From positions 1,419,166-1,483,165 of the forward strand of contig NZ_JOKH01000001.1 of assembly GCF_000722635.1 (NCBI RefSeq): a stretch of 64,000 nucleotides of DNA. Direction: 5' to 3'. The notes beneath the pieces were generated by a model. That model saw only the letters and a list, made by a program, of their open reading frames with translations, was not told the origin of the DNA and ran no database searches. Origin of the DNA: Endozoicomonas numazuensis (GTDB taxonomy: Bacteria; Pseudomonadota; Gammaproteobacteria; Pseudomonadales; Endozoicomonadaceae). Positions 38,690 to 47,978 of the stretch are shown in pieces; the stretch's first letter is position 1, and the number at the start of each line of letters is the position of its first letter. A program made the position numbers and the translations under genes.

Positions 38690-39928
38690 GTGAGTCGCTT
38701 TGAAGATTGGCCTGAAAAAATGAATCGGGTCCGGGTACATACTCCGGCAGGAAAAGCGGGAGTATTAGGCTTTGATCAGGGTTCCTATTCCTTCTCTTAC
38801 GGAGAATTGGCTGAAGACGTTTCTCTGACGATGCCACAAAGGGTTGCTTCTTATAACAGTGGAGGTCTTCATCCTGTTTTCCAGATGAATATCCCTGAAG
38901 GTTATGTCAGGGAAAAGCTGACAGAACGACTGAGGAGGTACATCAAGGTCAACGATATGTTGTTTCTGGCGCTGCAGCAGAATCGCGGAATTGGCCAGCT
39001 CAGTTATGAAAGTGATCTTGTGCTGGAGTCCGTCGGGCATGAAAGTCTTGATGCTCTTGTCAGCTGGGATAGTCGTGAAAGTGCCTTTGAATACCTTCTG
39101 GACAAATACCTTTTGAACACGGCAGCGATCTCGGGTGTTCAGCCAAAGCTTCTGGTCAATACTCAGAAGTCCACAGAAAGAGGGACTTTGGTTGAACCCG
39201 AATTGATCGTTAAAACCGGAGGGGATGAGTATGAAAATCTGGCACTGAATGAATTCGTCTGTATGAGTATTGCCCGTGAGTGCGGTATCAGTGTTCCTGA
39301 GTTTTGGCTGTCACAGAATAAAGAGCTGTTCATCATGAAGCGCTTTGATCTTTTAAAGGGGCAGACATTAGGCATGGAAGACTTTGCTGTATTGATGAAA
39401 AGATCGGGTGATGACAAGTATCTGGGTAGCTATGAACATGTCGCTAAAGTGGTTCAGCTTTATACCCGGGATACGCAGCAGAGTGATCATATTTTTGATT
39501 ATGTAGCCATCAGCTGTTTATTGGGTAATGGCGACGCCCATTTAAAAAACTTTTCATTACTTTATGACAGTATTAATCCGTTAACAGGGTTAAGGCTCTC
39601 TCCTCTTTATGATGTCGTCAATACGACAGTGTACGAAAACGATTCCCACGACCTGGCTCTGAAAATGGAACAGAGCCGCGAATTCCCGGATCAAGACAAG
39701 CTGGTGAGATTTGGAAAAAACATCGGAGTCAAAAATCCATCCAGACGGCTCGAAGAGATGGCGGATACAGCCAGAGATTACATGAAAGGCTTCGATCTAT
39801 GGGCGTCGTTTCCTGAGCTGAGAACCGCATTGGAAAAGTCCATATCCAGAGCCATGTCGATCACAGGCTCCGGAGTTAGACATAATGTCAAAAGGACTAA
39901 GAAAAGGAAGATAGACCGTTATCTTTGA
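38690..39928 (+). CDS. hipA: HipA-like serine/threonine kinase toxin
   Basis: A 412-aa HipA-family kinase starting with GTG at 38690, with TGGAG 7 bp upstream. The Gly-rich ATP loop SGVQPKL is at 148-154, the ATP-binding IVKTGG at 173-178, the catalytic loop GNGDAHLKNF at 279-288 (Asp282, Asn287) and the metal-binding PLYDVV at 305-310. The first 110 residues match the short HipA N1 domain. HipA of E. coli phosphorylates GltX and causes persistence; the target here is unknown. All catalytic residues appear intact. Confidence 0.85.
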   Translation: MSRFEDWPEKMNRVRVHTPAGKAGVLGFDQGSYSFSYGELAEDVSLTMPQRVASYNSGGLHPVFQMNIPEGYVREKLTERLRRYIKVNDMLFLALQQNRGIGQLSYESDLVLESVGHESLDALVSWDSRESAFEYLLDKYLLNTAAISGVQPKLLVNTQKSTERGTLVEPELIVKTGGDEYENLALNEFVCMSIARECGISVPEFWLSQNKELFIMKRFDLLKGQTLGMEDFAVLMKRSGDDKYLGSYEHVAKVVQLYTRDTQQSDHIFDYVAISCLLGNGDAHLKNFSLLYDSINPLTGLRLSPLYDVVNTTVYENDSHDLALKMEQSREFPDQDKLVRFGKNIGVKNPSRRLEEMADTARDYMKGFDLWASFPELRTALEKSISRAMSITGSGVRHNVKRTKKRKIDRYL

Positions 39929-39931
39929 GTT

Positions 39932-40291
39932 TTATAGATCGACATTTGACCAAACAGCATACTCATTACCATTAGGGTCAGAAAAGTGAAAACGTCGCCC
40001 ACCCGGAAATGAGAAAGTGGGCTGAATGATCTTGCCACCCGCTGCTTCTATCTTTGACTGAGTTTCTTCCAGAGCATGACTGTACAGTACCACCAGAGTA
40101 CTGCCATTCTCAGATGAACAGCTCTGGTTTGACTTGAAAAAACCTCCATCGAGCCCGGCGTTGTGAATAGCCATGTAGTCCGGCCCATAACTCTCAAAAG
40201 ACCAGCCAAAGACGGTGGAGAAGAACTGTTCAGTGACTTTCAGATCTTTGGAGGGGAACTCAACATAGCTGATTTTTTCGTGGTAATTCAT
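39932..40291 (-). CDS. VOC-family (glyoxalase-like) protein
   Basis: A 119-aa single-module VOC protein with EFPSKDLKVTEQFFSTVFGWSF near the N-terminus, GGFFKSN near 50 and the C-terminal RRFHFSDPNGNEYAVWS. Such small proteins are often of unknown function. It is convergent with hipA, with 3 bp between the stops. Confidence 0.82.
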   Translation of the reverse strand: MNYHEKISYVEFPSKDLKVTEQFFSTVFGWSFESYGPDYMAIHNAGLDGGFFKSNQSCSSENGSTLVVLYSHALEETQSKIEAAGGKIIQPTFSFPGGRRFHFSDPNGNEYAVWSNVDL

Positions 40292-40403
40292 CGTCAGGGC
40301 TCAATTTGTCGTTGTTATAGTGCTGCCTATCCTAAGCTAAACCATTTATATTCTGAACTGCCGAGTTGAAAAGCAGCGAGTCCTGCTTCGTTGGCAGGGA
40401 GTT

Positions 40404-40640
40404 TCAATAAAGTTTTCCCTTCTGGAGAAAGTACAACACTTTTGCCGAGATATCTGGATTCTGGTGTGTTGAGTGCATGAGGCCAGTTGATTTGAACGAT
40501 ATACAAACCAGGTTACGAATAAAACCGGCGGCCAGATAACATTGGGGCAGGTTCAGCAGGCGGATACTGTCCAGAGCCTTCATCCTCACAGAGTCCTGTT
40601 GAATCAGCTGAATAATGATGGATTCATAAGATATGGACAT
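40404..40640 (-). pseudogene. Fragment of a nucleotidyltransferase-family gene (COG3575-like)
   Basis: The segment RMKALDSIRLLNLPQCYLAAGFIRNLV matches the N-terminal part of the DUF925/COG3575 nucleotidyltransferase family, then the frame degenerates. A second frame nearby continues as unrelated short coding debris (WPHALNTPESRYLGKS). The remainder of the family (over 100 residues with the metal-binding Asp pair) is absent. A leftover of a lost gene is the best reading. Confidence 0.6.
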
Positions 40641-40700
40641 TCGGTGGCCTGGGCTTTATGGATTGGTTTCGAAATAAATTTCCTATTGAAACTGGGTCTC

Positions 40701-40800
40701 CGTTCATCCTGAGCTTGTCGAAGGGGTGGCATTGAACTTCGACAAGCTTCAGTCCGAACGGGCGTTGGTCATATAAGGAAATTATTTCGGGACTATTCCT
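40701..40800 (-). repeat. Dispersed repeat R3, copy 2 (inverted)
   Basis: The reverse complement starts AGGAATAGTCCCGAAATAAT and matches the copy at 31804, including the CTTGTCGAAG hairpin. It lies between the nucleotidyltransferase fragment and nagD. The 40292-40816 gap holds only this repeat and the fragment. Confidence 0.75.
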
Positions 40801-40816
40801 GTGTAGGAAAAGTAAC

Positions 40817-41566
40817 TCAGATAATATCAATATCCGCTACACAGTCGAAAATATGGTTGGGATTGAAAGGCACTTGTTCTATATCAGCCCGGTTGGATAC
40901 TCCGGATAAAACCAGAACGGTTTCGAGTCCAGCCTGGAAACCGGCAAGAATATCAGTACGCAGGTTGTCACCCACGATGATGGTGTTGTCTGAATGTGAT
41001 CCCATTTTGTTTAAAGCAGCACGAATAATCCAGGCGCTGGGCTTACCTACATAAAATGGCTGCTTACCCGTAATGCGTTCAATAGGCGCGCACAGTGCGC
41101 CACAGGCGGGAGACATATTGGGGCCATGAGTATCGGGGTTGGTAGCAATAAAGCGCGCACCTTCTGAGACAAACCTCGCACCGGTGTGGATCATATTCCA
41201 GTTGTAGTTTTTGGTTTCGCCCACTACTACAAAATCCGGGTTGATATCGGTAATGGTAAAGCCTGCCTTATAGAGCTCGTGAACAAGAGCGCCTTCGCCA
41301 ATAACATACGCCTTCTGGCCTTCCTGCCGTTTCAGGAATTCAGCGGTAGCCATGGCAGAAGTAAAAAAGCAGCTTTCCGGTATATTGATGCCAGCAGAAG
41401 CAAAGCGGTTTTGCAGATCTTTTTCGGTCTGGGAAGGGAAATTGGTCAGCATGATCAGGGAAATTTCCCGGTCCAGCAAACTGTGAATGAATTCATCAGC
41501 TCCCGGAATAAGGGTATTGTCATGCAGAATCACGCCATCAATGTCACAAATCACGCTTTTAGACAT
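40817..41566 (-). CDS. nagD: HAD-IIA family phosphatase (NagD-like)
   Basis: A 249-aa HAD hydrolase. The catalytic DIDGVILHDN (8-17, with the DxD Asp pair) opens the fold, MLTNFPSQ (39-46) is motif II, and the C-terminal GKPSAWIIRAAL and VGDNLRTDILAGFQAGLETVLVLSG are the lysine and acidic motifs of the IIA cap class. E. coli NagD hydrolyses nucleotide monophosphates and sugar phosphates. No functional link to neighbours is visible. The start ATG lies at 41566. Confidence 0.85.
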   Translation of the reverse strand: MSKSVICDIDGVILHDNTLIPGADEFIHSLLDREISLIMLTNFPSQTEKDLQNRFASAGINIPESCFFTSAMATAEFLKRQEGQKAYVIGEGALVHELYKAGFTITDINPDFVVVGETKNYNWNMIHTGARFVSEGARFIATNPDTHGPNMSPACGALCAPIERITGKQPFYVGKPSAWIIRAALNKMGSHSDNTIIVGDNLRTDILAGFQAGLETVLVLSGVSNRADIEQVPFNPNHIFDCVADIDII

Positions 41567-41769
41567 ACTGCTACCTGATCAGGTTGGATTGTGAGAATGG
41601 CATTATAAGGGGGGGGAAGGTTAGAAGGCTAGAAGGCTAGAAGAAGATATGAAACCGAGCCTGACACGGTTTAATTCCAAAGAAATAACTGTTGCTGGCC
41701 GCATCCCTGCGGTTATGTCATGCAAGTATGAAATGGAGTAAAGTCTGTTGTTTCAAACTGAGTTGGGTT

Positions 41770-41975
41770 TAAACCTTCGAGCCTTTTTTTCGTAGGTAGG
41801 CATGAACGCACCGCTGCCAACCTTGATATCCATCACCAGCGCGTCCAGTCCTTCTGCCAGTTTCTTGGCGAGAATAAATACCGTAATCATGTCTATGGAT
41901 TCAACCGTAGCGGTGACATCCCGAATACTGTAAATACGTTTGTCAGCAGGTGCTAACTCACCGGGCTGGTCAGAT
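41770..41975 (-). pseudogene. deoA: Internal fragment of thymidine phosphorylase (deoA)
   Basis: On the minus strand the frame gives [20 protein letters not shown], then [20 protein letters not shown] and [12 protein letters not shown]. This matches the central part of DeoA closely. Only about 65 of about 440 codons remain, with no start or stop. One edge touches a 28-bp piece of repeat R3 (41974-42001). The rest of 41567-42165 holds no gene. Confidence 0.7.
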
Positions 41976-42001
41976 AAGGAAGTTATTTACGGACTATTCC
42001 T
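41974..42001 (-). repeat. Dispersed repeat R3, partial copy 3
   Basis: AGATAAGGAAGTTATTTACG plus GACTATTC matches the inner end of the R3 copies at 40776-40799 with a few changes. It marks the border of the deoA fragment. Confidence 0.5.
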
Positions 42002-42165
42002 TAGTCGCATGTATTTATCCACAGGCAAGTACGCACAATTATCCACAACAAGCGTATGGATCTTTTCCTTGAATGAGCTGAATCCAGAATTCCGTGCTCT
42101 GAGTCAATGTATTGGATGGTGAATATATGAACAATAGGTTGGCTATTTAGAGTTCTGGAAGTGGT

Positions 42166-43647
42166 ATGTGGAATAAACTCAACAAATCAATGATGTTCTG
42201 CCAAATGATGTTTGGCTTGTCATTTTATGGCGTGATGGTCATTTTAACCCGGTTCTTTCTGGAAGAACTGAGTTACAGCGAAGCCGATACTATGATGGTG
42301 GTAGGTGCCTTCTCTTCCATTGGCCCTCTTTTTGCCATTGCCGGCGGAATTATCTGCGACAAGTTTTTGGGGTCGAAGCGTGCCCTGACTGTTGCCTATA
42401 TTTGTTTTGCAGCAGGTTATGTTTTGCTGGTGTTGGGTTCGTCTTCTTTGAATGTACCGCTGAGTTTGTTGGGTATTGCTCTTGCCAGTTATGCCCGGGG
42501 TCTGATGTCTCCTTCTTATCCAAGTCTTTATAAGCGGACTTTCAAATCTCAGGAAGATTTTGAAAATTGCTACCCGATTAATTACTCCGTCAATAATGTA
42601 GGTGCCTTGCTGGGGCAGTACCTGTACCCCATTTTTGTTTTGACGGTCGGGTTTGCCGGTGGATTTACACTTTCAGCCGTAATGGCTGCGTTGGCTGTAG
42701 GTGCCCTGGTGATCTTCCATAAACCTCTGGTGAGTGTGGGTGAAGACATTGACAGGGAACCTGTCAGTGCGAAAAACATGGGAATCTTCCTGGTTCTGTC
42801 AGCGGCGATGCTGGGTATGGTGTTCTTCATGTTCTCCGATATGGATACCGGGCAGTACATTGTGTATGCCATTGGCGGTGCAGCATTGTTGTACTACGTC
42901 TCCCTGATTTTCAAAACAGGCAGGGCCGATGGGATGCGAATGGTGGCTATTCTGGTCATGACGGCAGTCCTGACCACGGCATTCTTTGTATACTATGGCC
43001 AGATGATGACGTCTATGAACATTGTGGCCATCAATACCTTAAAGGGTGATTTGTTGGGCTTTATTCCACTGGCACCTGAAGCCGCTATGGCTCTGAACCC
43101 ACTGTGGTGTATTGTCATGGGGCCTGTGATTACCCTGTTGTTTGCCAATCTTGAAAAGCGTGGTATTCAGTTCACTACGGCTACTAAAATCTCTTTTGCC
43201 TTTGTGATGACGGCTGTGGCTTTCGGCATTCTGACCCATGCAGTCAGAAGCGTCGGTCCGGATGTCAGCATTTCACCGAATGTATTTCTGGTCATTCATG
43301 GCTTTCAGGCTTTTGCTGAGGTGATTGTCGGTTCTCTGGTGGTGGCCTTTATAATTTCTGTAACGCCAAAAGAGATTGAAGGTTTTTCTGTTTCCCTCTA
43401 TTCCGTCGCTATTGCGCTCAGCGGAATCGTAGGTGCCGTCATCTCGGGGTCCATCGCGATGGACAAAGGGCAGGAAATTACTCAGTCCTTTGTTCAGAAT
43501 GTTTATGGTAATTACTTCATGATGCTAACCGTAGCGGCCGTCATCATGGTTGCAGTGGCTCTGGCCGCTTCTCTGTTGATCAAGAAAATGATCAACCAGG
43601 CCGATGAGTGGGACAAGACAGAAGCGCTCTCTCCTGCAACGGTCTGA
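42166..43647 (+). CDS. POT/PTR-type MFS transporter
   Basis: A 493-aa membrane protein with about 12-14 hydrophobic segments. The N-terminus, with FYGVMVILTRFFLEEL and GGIICDKFLGSKRAL, and the NYSVNNVGALLGQYLYPIF region recall the proton-coupled oligopeptide transporters (DtpA type). The end VYGNYFMMLTVAAVIMV is also typical. The classical ExxERF motif of POT proteins is not clear in helix 1, so substrate may differ from di/tripeptides. It is followed by a GC-rich hairpin at 43661-43685. Placed before the ring C/D genes, it might import a pathway substrate, but peptides remain more likely. Confidence 0.7.
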   Translation: MWNKLNKSMMFCQMMFGLSFYGVMVILTRFFLEELSYSEADTMMVVGAFSSIGPLFAIAGGIICDKFLGSKRALTVAYICFAAGYVLLVLGSSSLNVPLSLLGIALASYARGLMSPSYPSLYKRTFKSQEDFENCYPINYSVNNVGALLGQYLYPIFVLTVGFAGGFTLSAVMAALAVGALVIFHKPLVSVGEDIDREPVSAKNMGIFLVLSAAMLGMVFFMFSDMDTGQYIVYAIGGAALLYYVSLIFKTGRADGMRMVAILVMTAVLTTAFFVYYGQMMTSMNIVAINTLKGDLLGFIPLAPEAAMALNPLWCIVMGPVITLLFANLEKRGIQFTTATKISFAFVMTAVAFGILTHAVRSVGPDVSISPNVFLVIHGFQAFAEVIVGSLVVAFIISVTPKEIEGFSVSLYSVAIALSGIVGAVISGSIAMDKGQEITQSFVQNVYGNYFMMLTVAAVIMVAVALAASLLIKKMINQADEWDKTEALSPATV

Positions 43648-43748
43648 CCGTATCTTTTTGGGCCAGTGACCTCTGTTCACTGGCCTGAAAGTAGTGCTTT
43701 TAAGTCATCTGACTTTCGTTTGTTTCTTCCCCAACCCCCCCGAGTCCG

Positions 43749-43767
43749 TTAGTCTTGATGGACGATG
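43749..43767 (+). promoter_or_regulatory. 19-nt sequence shared with the hsaAB region
   Basis: TTAGTCTTGATGGACGATG is identical to 19908-19926. It lies 213 bp upstream of the enoyl-CoA hydratase start at 43980. The 43648-43979 gap has otherwise a hairpin (43661-43685) and no gene. Confidence 0.45.
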
Positions 43768-43979
43768 ATGGCACTTCCCTCAACCGGTTTAATCGGTCAC
43801 TGTTCCAGTTATTTTTTAGTCCTGTTGCATTCTGTTCGGGTTATTTCAGGCAAACATCATGATTTCAGGCCCGAACTGAACCATCAGAATAACAATCAGG
43901 CGGTATGACCTGGGGAGTCAGGCTGACTCCAGCAGTTCCAGCCTCGCAGATGAAAGGTCATTTCCGGGAGATCCAGACG

Positions 43980-44885
43980 ATGACAGAAAAGACTAACGAT
44001 AGCCCAGCAGTGGTTCTCTACGAAGTACGTGATCAGGTGGCTATCGTTACCATGAACCGTCCTGAGTACAACAATGCCCAGAACTCCGCCATGACTTATG
44101 CACTGGATGCTGCATTTAAGCAGGCGGTGGATGACGATAATGTTAAGGTCATTGTTCTGGCTGGCAAGGGCAAGCACTTTTCTGCCGGTCATGATATTGG
44201 CACGCCCGGGCGGGATGTAGATCAAACCTTCGATCGCAAGCATCTCTGGTATGACCATGTAAACAAACCGGGTGGCGAGTTTCTTTATGCCCGTGAACAG
44301 GAAGTTTATCTGGGTATGTGCCGTCGCTGGCGTGATATTCCCAAGCCGACCATTGCCATGGTGCAGGGAGCCTGTGTTGCCGGTGGTCTGATGCTGGCCT
44401 GGGTCTGCGATATGATTATCGCCACTGACGATTCTTTTTATGCTGACCCTGTCGTTCGCATGGGCATTCCCGGTGTGGAATACTTTGCCCACGTACACGA
44501 ACTGAATCCACGTATTGCTAAGGAATTCCTGTTTCTGGGAGAGCGGATGCCGGCCGATCGTGCCTATCAGATGGGTATGCTGAACAAGGTTGTGACCCGT
44601 GAAACTCTGGAAGAAGATACGCTGGATGTCGCCAATCGTATCGCTAAAATGCCACGCCTGGGGCTGCAGTTGACCAAGCAGGTCATTAATAATGCAGAAG
44701 ACCTGATGGGTAAACGCACTACCATGGATATGGCATTCGGTCTCCACCATTTTGCTCACACACATAATGAAATGGTCTCTGGTGACCGTCTGGCAGGCTT
44801 TGATGGTAAAGCAATGGCGGAATCCCAGAGGCCCACAGCTGATAAAAAGCAGCAGGAGAAAGATAAAGAGAAGACGGAGGCCTGA
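43980..44885 (+). CDS. Enoyl-CoA hydratase/isomerase-family protein
   Basis: A 301-aa crotonase-fold protein, started at 43980 (GGGAG upstream). The oxyanion-hole segments are GKGKHFSAGHDIG near residue 60 and GACVAGGLMLAW near 133; the MGIPGVEYFAHVHEL stretch near 161 holds the second catalytic region. A longer-than-usual insertion (GRDVDQTFDRKHLWYDHVNK) follows the first loop. It starts the ring C/D block and ends 1 bp before ipdC with GGAGG inside its tail, so the genes are one operon. It probably hydrates a steroid enoyl-CoA; which one is unknown. Confidence 0.82.
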   Translation: MTEKTNDSPAVVLYEVRDQVAIVTMNRPEYNNAQNSAMTYALDAAFKQAVDDDNVKVIVLAGKGKHFSAGHDIGTPGRDVDQTFDRKHLWYDHVNKPGGEFLYAREQEVYLGMCRRWRDIPKPTIAMVQGACVAGGLMLAWVCDMIIATDDSFYADPVVRMGIPGVEYFAHVHELNPRIAKEFLFLGERMPADRAYQMGMLNKVVTRETLEEDTLDVANRIAKMPRLGLQLTKQVINNAEDLMGKRTTMDMAFGLHHFAHTHNEMVSGDRLAGFDGKAMAESQRPTADKKQQEKDKEKTEA

Positions 44886-44886
44886 G

Positions 44887-45951
44887 ATGTCGAAATTGAA
44901 GACCCGTCTGACCGAATTACTGGGGTGTGAATACCCGATTATTCAGACCGCTATGGGCTGGGTAGCTGATCCAAAGCTGGTGGCCGCAACATGCAATGCC
45001 GGAGGCTTTGGCTTCCTGGCGGGTGCTACGATACCACCTCAGGAGATGGAACAGGCCATCATCCAAACCAAAAAGCTCACTGACAAGCCTTTTGGTGTCA
45101 ACTTTCACATGTACCAGCCTAATGCGGGTGAGATTGTTGATATGGTTGTGCGCCACGGTGTCAGAGCGGTCAGTTACAGCCGCTCTCCGGGCAAACAAAT
45201 GATAGCCCGGCTTAAAGAAGCCGGTGTCGTTTGTATCCCGACGGTGGGGGCACTCAAGCATGCGATCAAAGCCGTCGAAATGGGGGCTGATGCCGTTACT
45301 GTTCAGGGTGGAGAAGGAGGAGGGCACACAGGTTCTGTACCCACATCCATTCTATTACCTCAAGTAGTGGATGCTCTGGATGTTCCAGTTGTGGCTGCCG
45401 GTGGTTTTAAAGATGGTCGTGGTCTTGTATCTGCCATGGCGCTGGGTGCAGAAGGCATTGCCATGGGCACTCGCTTTCTTATGACCAGCGACAGTCCGGT
45501 ACCGCCCAAAACTCTGGATCGTTACGTTAACACCACCAACCCTGCCAATGTCATCATCAGTAAAGCTATAGATGGCATGCCTCAGCGAATGATCACCAAC
45601 GAACTTCTGGGCAAGCTGGAAAGTGCGGGAGGGGCCAAACGTCTTGTTATGGCTCTGACCAGTGGTCTGGCTTATCGAAAATATACGGGCATGAGTGTTT
45701 TTCAGCTTTTGAAAAGTGCTGTCCAAATGCGTGGCTCCGGCGATGTAACGGCTGCTCAGGCGATTATGTCAGCCAATGCGCCCATGGTTATTCAGAAAGC
45801 CATGGTTGACGGCAAGCCTGCTGAGGGTGTATTGCCTGCTGGACAGGTGGCTGGAGTGATCAACAGTTTAGTGAGTTGTGATGAGCTCATCCGGGAAATA
45901 GTCCAGGAAGCCGACGAACGTTTGAATAAATTGAGTCAATTTGTATCCTGA
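44887..45951 (+). CDS. ipdC: Nitronate-monooxygenase-fold flavoprotein, IpdC-like
   Basis: A 354-aa NMO/2-nitropropane-dioxygenase-like TIM-barrel. The start GCEYPIIQTAMGWVADPKLV, the NAGGFGFLAG motif near 38, VQGGEGGGHTG near 140 and VVAAGGFKDGRGL near 170 match mycobacterial IpdC (Rv3553), as does GMPQRMITNELLGKLES later. IpdC acts on a ring C/D CoA ester during HIP catabolism. It lies directly between the enoyl-CoA hydratase and EchA20, as in other steroid degraders. A longer frame to 44752 has no ribosome site; the ATG at 44887 has GGAGG. Confidence 0.85.
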   Translation: MSKLKTRLTELLGCEYPIIQTAMGWVADPKLVAATCNAGGFGFLAGATIPPQEMEQAIIQTKKLTDKPFGVNFHMYQPNAGEIVDMVVRHGVRAVSYSRSPGKQMIARLKEAGVVCIPTVGALKHAIKAVEMGADAVTVQGGEGGGHTGSVPTSILLPQVVDALDVPVVAAGGFKDGRGLVSAMALGAEGIAMGTRFLMTSDSPVPPKTLDRYVNTTNPANVIISKAIDGMPQRMITNELLGKLESAGGAKRLVMALTSGLAYRKYTGMSVFQLLKSAVQMRGSGDVTAAQAIMSANAPMVIQKAMVDGKPAEGVLPAGQVAGVINSLVSCDELIREIVQEADERLNKLSQFVS

Positions 45952-46009
45952 GAAGCCTTTAGCCCATAGAGAGCCAAGAATCAGGAAGCATCTGGGGAAA
46001 AAAAGAATA

Positions 46010-46783
46010 ATGACAAAACCATACAAAGTGACCATCGAAGGCGGTATCGCTGAGCTGGTATTTGACCACCCTCCTGTTAATGCATTCAGCAGTAAAGGCT
46101 GGGCAGACATAGCGGCAGAAATTGAAGGCCTGGGTGAGAACGATGATGTCCGTGTCATCATTGTTGCTGCCGAAGGTCGTGGCTTCTGTGCCGGTGTAGA
46201 CATCAAAGAACTGGCAGAAGACGACAATCTTATTGTAAAAGTGAACAAAGGCAACTACGACACTTTTAAAGCCATTCACCTGAATCCCAAGCCGGTTATT
46301 GTGGCCGTGCATGGTTTCGTGCTGGGTGGGGGTATCGGGATTTCTGGCGCTGCAGACATTATTGTGGCTTCTGAGTGCGCCCGTTTTGGTGTTCCTGAAG
46401 TGGATCGTGGTGCCATGGGCGGTGGTGCTCACCTGCAACGTATGTTCCCGGTTCAGAAAGTTCGCTACATGTACTTTACCGGTGACATGATTGATGCTCA
46501 GGAAGCTCATCGCCTGGGTGCCGTTGAAAGAGTGGTGCCAAGGGATGAGCTTCGCATTACCGCCAGGGAAATAGCGGCCAAGATCGCAGACAAAAGCCCT
46601 CGTATGATCAGGATTGCCAAAGAAGCCCTTACGGGTATTGAAGACGGTAATCTGGAAAACAAGTATCGCTCGGAGCAGGGCTTTACCCTGGAGGCTTATA
46701 CCTCCCCGGACTCCCAGGAAGCCCGTGATTCCTTTGTTGAAAAACGTGATGCTTCCTTTGCTACCGAAAAAGAGCAGGGCTAA
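46010..46783 (+). CDS. echA20: Ring-D-opening hydrolase/hydratase (EchA20-like)
   Basis: A 257-aa crotonase-family protein. The opening TIEGGIAELVFDHPPVNAFS and the FCAGVDIKELAED, HGFVLGGGIGISGAAD and FGVPEVDRGAMGGG segments follow mycobacterial EchA20, a hydrolase that opens steroid ring D. It sits directly after ipdC and before the acyl-CoA dehydrogenase pair, as expected for the pathway. The start has TGGGGAAAAAAAG upstream. The 58-bp gap from ipdC has no separate promoter that I can see. Confidence 0.87.
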   Translation: MTKPYKVTIEGGIAELVFDHPPVNAFSSKGWADIAAEIEGLGENDDVRVIIVAAEGRGFCAGVDIKELAEDDNLIVKVNKGNYDTFKAIHLNPKPVIVAVHGFVLGGGIGISGAADIIVASECARFGVPEVDRGAMGGGAHLQRMFPVQKVRYMYFTGDMIDAQEAHRLGAVERVVPRDELRITAREIAAKIADKSPRMIRIAKEALTGIEDGNLENKYRSEQGFTLEAYTSPDSQEARDSFVEKRDASFATEKEQG

Positions 46784-46797
46784 GGCAGGAGAATTAC

Positions 46798-47964
46798 ATG
46801 GACCTGAATTATACGGACAGCCAGAAAGCCTTTCGGGAAGAAGTACGCAGTTGGCTGCAAGCCAATGTGCCTTCTGAACCTCTGAAATCGTTTGATACCT
46901 CCGAAGGTTTTCGCCAACACCGCGAGTGGGAAGCCAAGCTAAACGACGGTCGATGGGGTATGGTGACCTGGCCTGAAGAGCTCGGTGGTCGTGGTTGTGA
47001 CCTGATCGAATGGCTGATCTTTGAAGAAGAATATTATCGTGCCAATGCTCCGGCCAGGGTAAACCAGAACGGAATCTTCCTGCTTGGGCCTACCTTGATG
47101 GAGTACGGTACCGAAGAACAGAAAGCTCGCTTTTTGCCTATGATGGCGACCGGTGAAGAAGTCTGGGCACAGGGCTGGTCCGAGCCTGGTGCCGGTTCCG
47201 ATATGGCTGCGATTCGATCCAAGGCTGAGAAAGTCGGTGATCACTACGTGATTAATGGTCAGAAAACGTGGTCAACACGTGCTGTCTGGGCCGACTGGAC
47301 CTTTGGTATCTTCCGTACCGATCCTGATTCCAGCCGCCATAAAGGCCTGACCTTTATTCTGGTGCCGCTGGATGCTGAAGGTGTGACGGTCAGACCTATT
47401 GAGCAATTGGACGGTCTGCCGGGTTTTGCAGAAATCTTTTTTGATAACGTCAAGGTGCCAGCCGAGAACGTTCTGGGTGGAGAAGGCATGGGTTGGCATG
47501 TAGCTATGTCGACCGCTGGATTTGAGCGGGGCCTGATGCTTCGCTCGCCAGCACGCTTTCAGGAAACTGCCCGTCGTCTGGTTGAACTTTATAAAGCGAA
47601 TCAGGAAGAGGCAGATATTGATCCGGTCATTGGTGATGCCGTGATCAAAGCTTATCTGGATGCAGAAGCCTATACCCAGACGACCTATATGACGGCTTCC
47701 CGTTTGGTTAAAGGTGGGAAGATTGGACCTGAGTCGTCTACTAACAAGATCTTCTGGTCTGAGTTGGACCAGAAAATGCACGAAACTGCCATGAGCATCC
47801 TTAATGCCCGTGCCGAGCTCTGGCCTCATGCCCCTCAAGCGGGTGAGGTAGGTAAGTGGCTGGATGGCTTCCTGTTCTCCCAGGCGGGTCCTATTTATGC
47901 AGGAACCAACGAAATTCAACGTAACATTATTGCCGAGCGTATGCTGGGCATGCCCAGGGCATAA
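46798..47964 (+). CDS. Acyl-CoA dehydrogenase, probable alpha subunit of a ring C/D enzyme
   Basis: A 388-aa protein similar in layout to FadE30/IpdE-type enzymes. The FAD/substrate motif QGWSEPGAGSDMA is near residue 122, INGQKTWSTRA near 152, and the C-terminus IYAGTNEIQRNIIAERMLGMP. The loop before it, WPEELGGRGCDLIEWLIFEEEYYRANAP, is also typical. It is 14 bp from echA20 and 14 bp from a second, shorter dehydrogenase-like subunit. Such pairs form alpha2beta2 heterotetramers in steroid degraders, with FAD bound at the interface. The exact substrate is not read from sequence. Confidence 0.83.
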   Translation: MDLNYTDSQKAFREEVRSWLQANVPSEPLKSFDTSEGFRQHREWEAKLNDGRWGMVTWPEELGGRGCDLIEWLIFEEEYYRANAPARVNQNGIFLLGPTLMEYGTEEQKARFLPMMATGEEVWAQGWSEPGAGSDMAAIRSKAEKVGDHYVINGQKTWSTRAVWADWTFGIFRTDPDSSRHKGLTFILVPLDAEGVTVRPIEQLDGLPGFAEIFFDNVKVPAENVLGGEGMGWHVAMSTAGFERGLMLRSPARFQETARRLVELYKANQEEADIDPVIGDAVIKAYLDAEAYTQTTYMTASRLVKGGKIGPESSTNKIFWSELDQKMHETAMSILNARAELWPHAPQAGEVGKWLDGFLFSQAGPIYAGTNEIQRNIIAERMLGMPRA

Positions 47965-47978
47965 GGGAGGCTCAGTCA

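Noticed and set aside
43896-44765. 289-aa minus-strand open frame over the enoyl-CoA hydratase
   Set aside because: The plus-strand frame carries crotonase motifs; the antisense frame is a by-product of codon bias.
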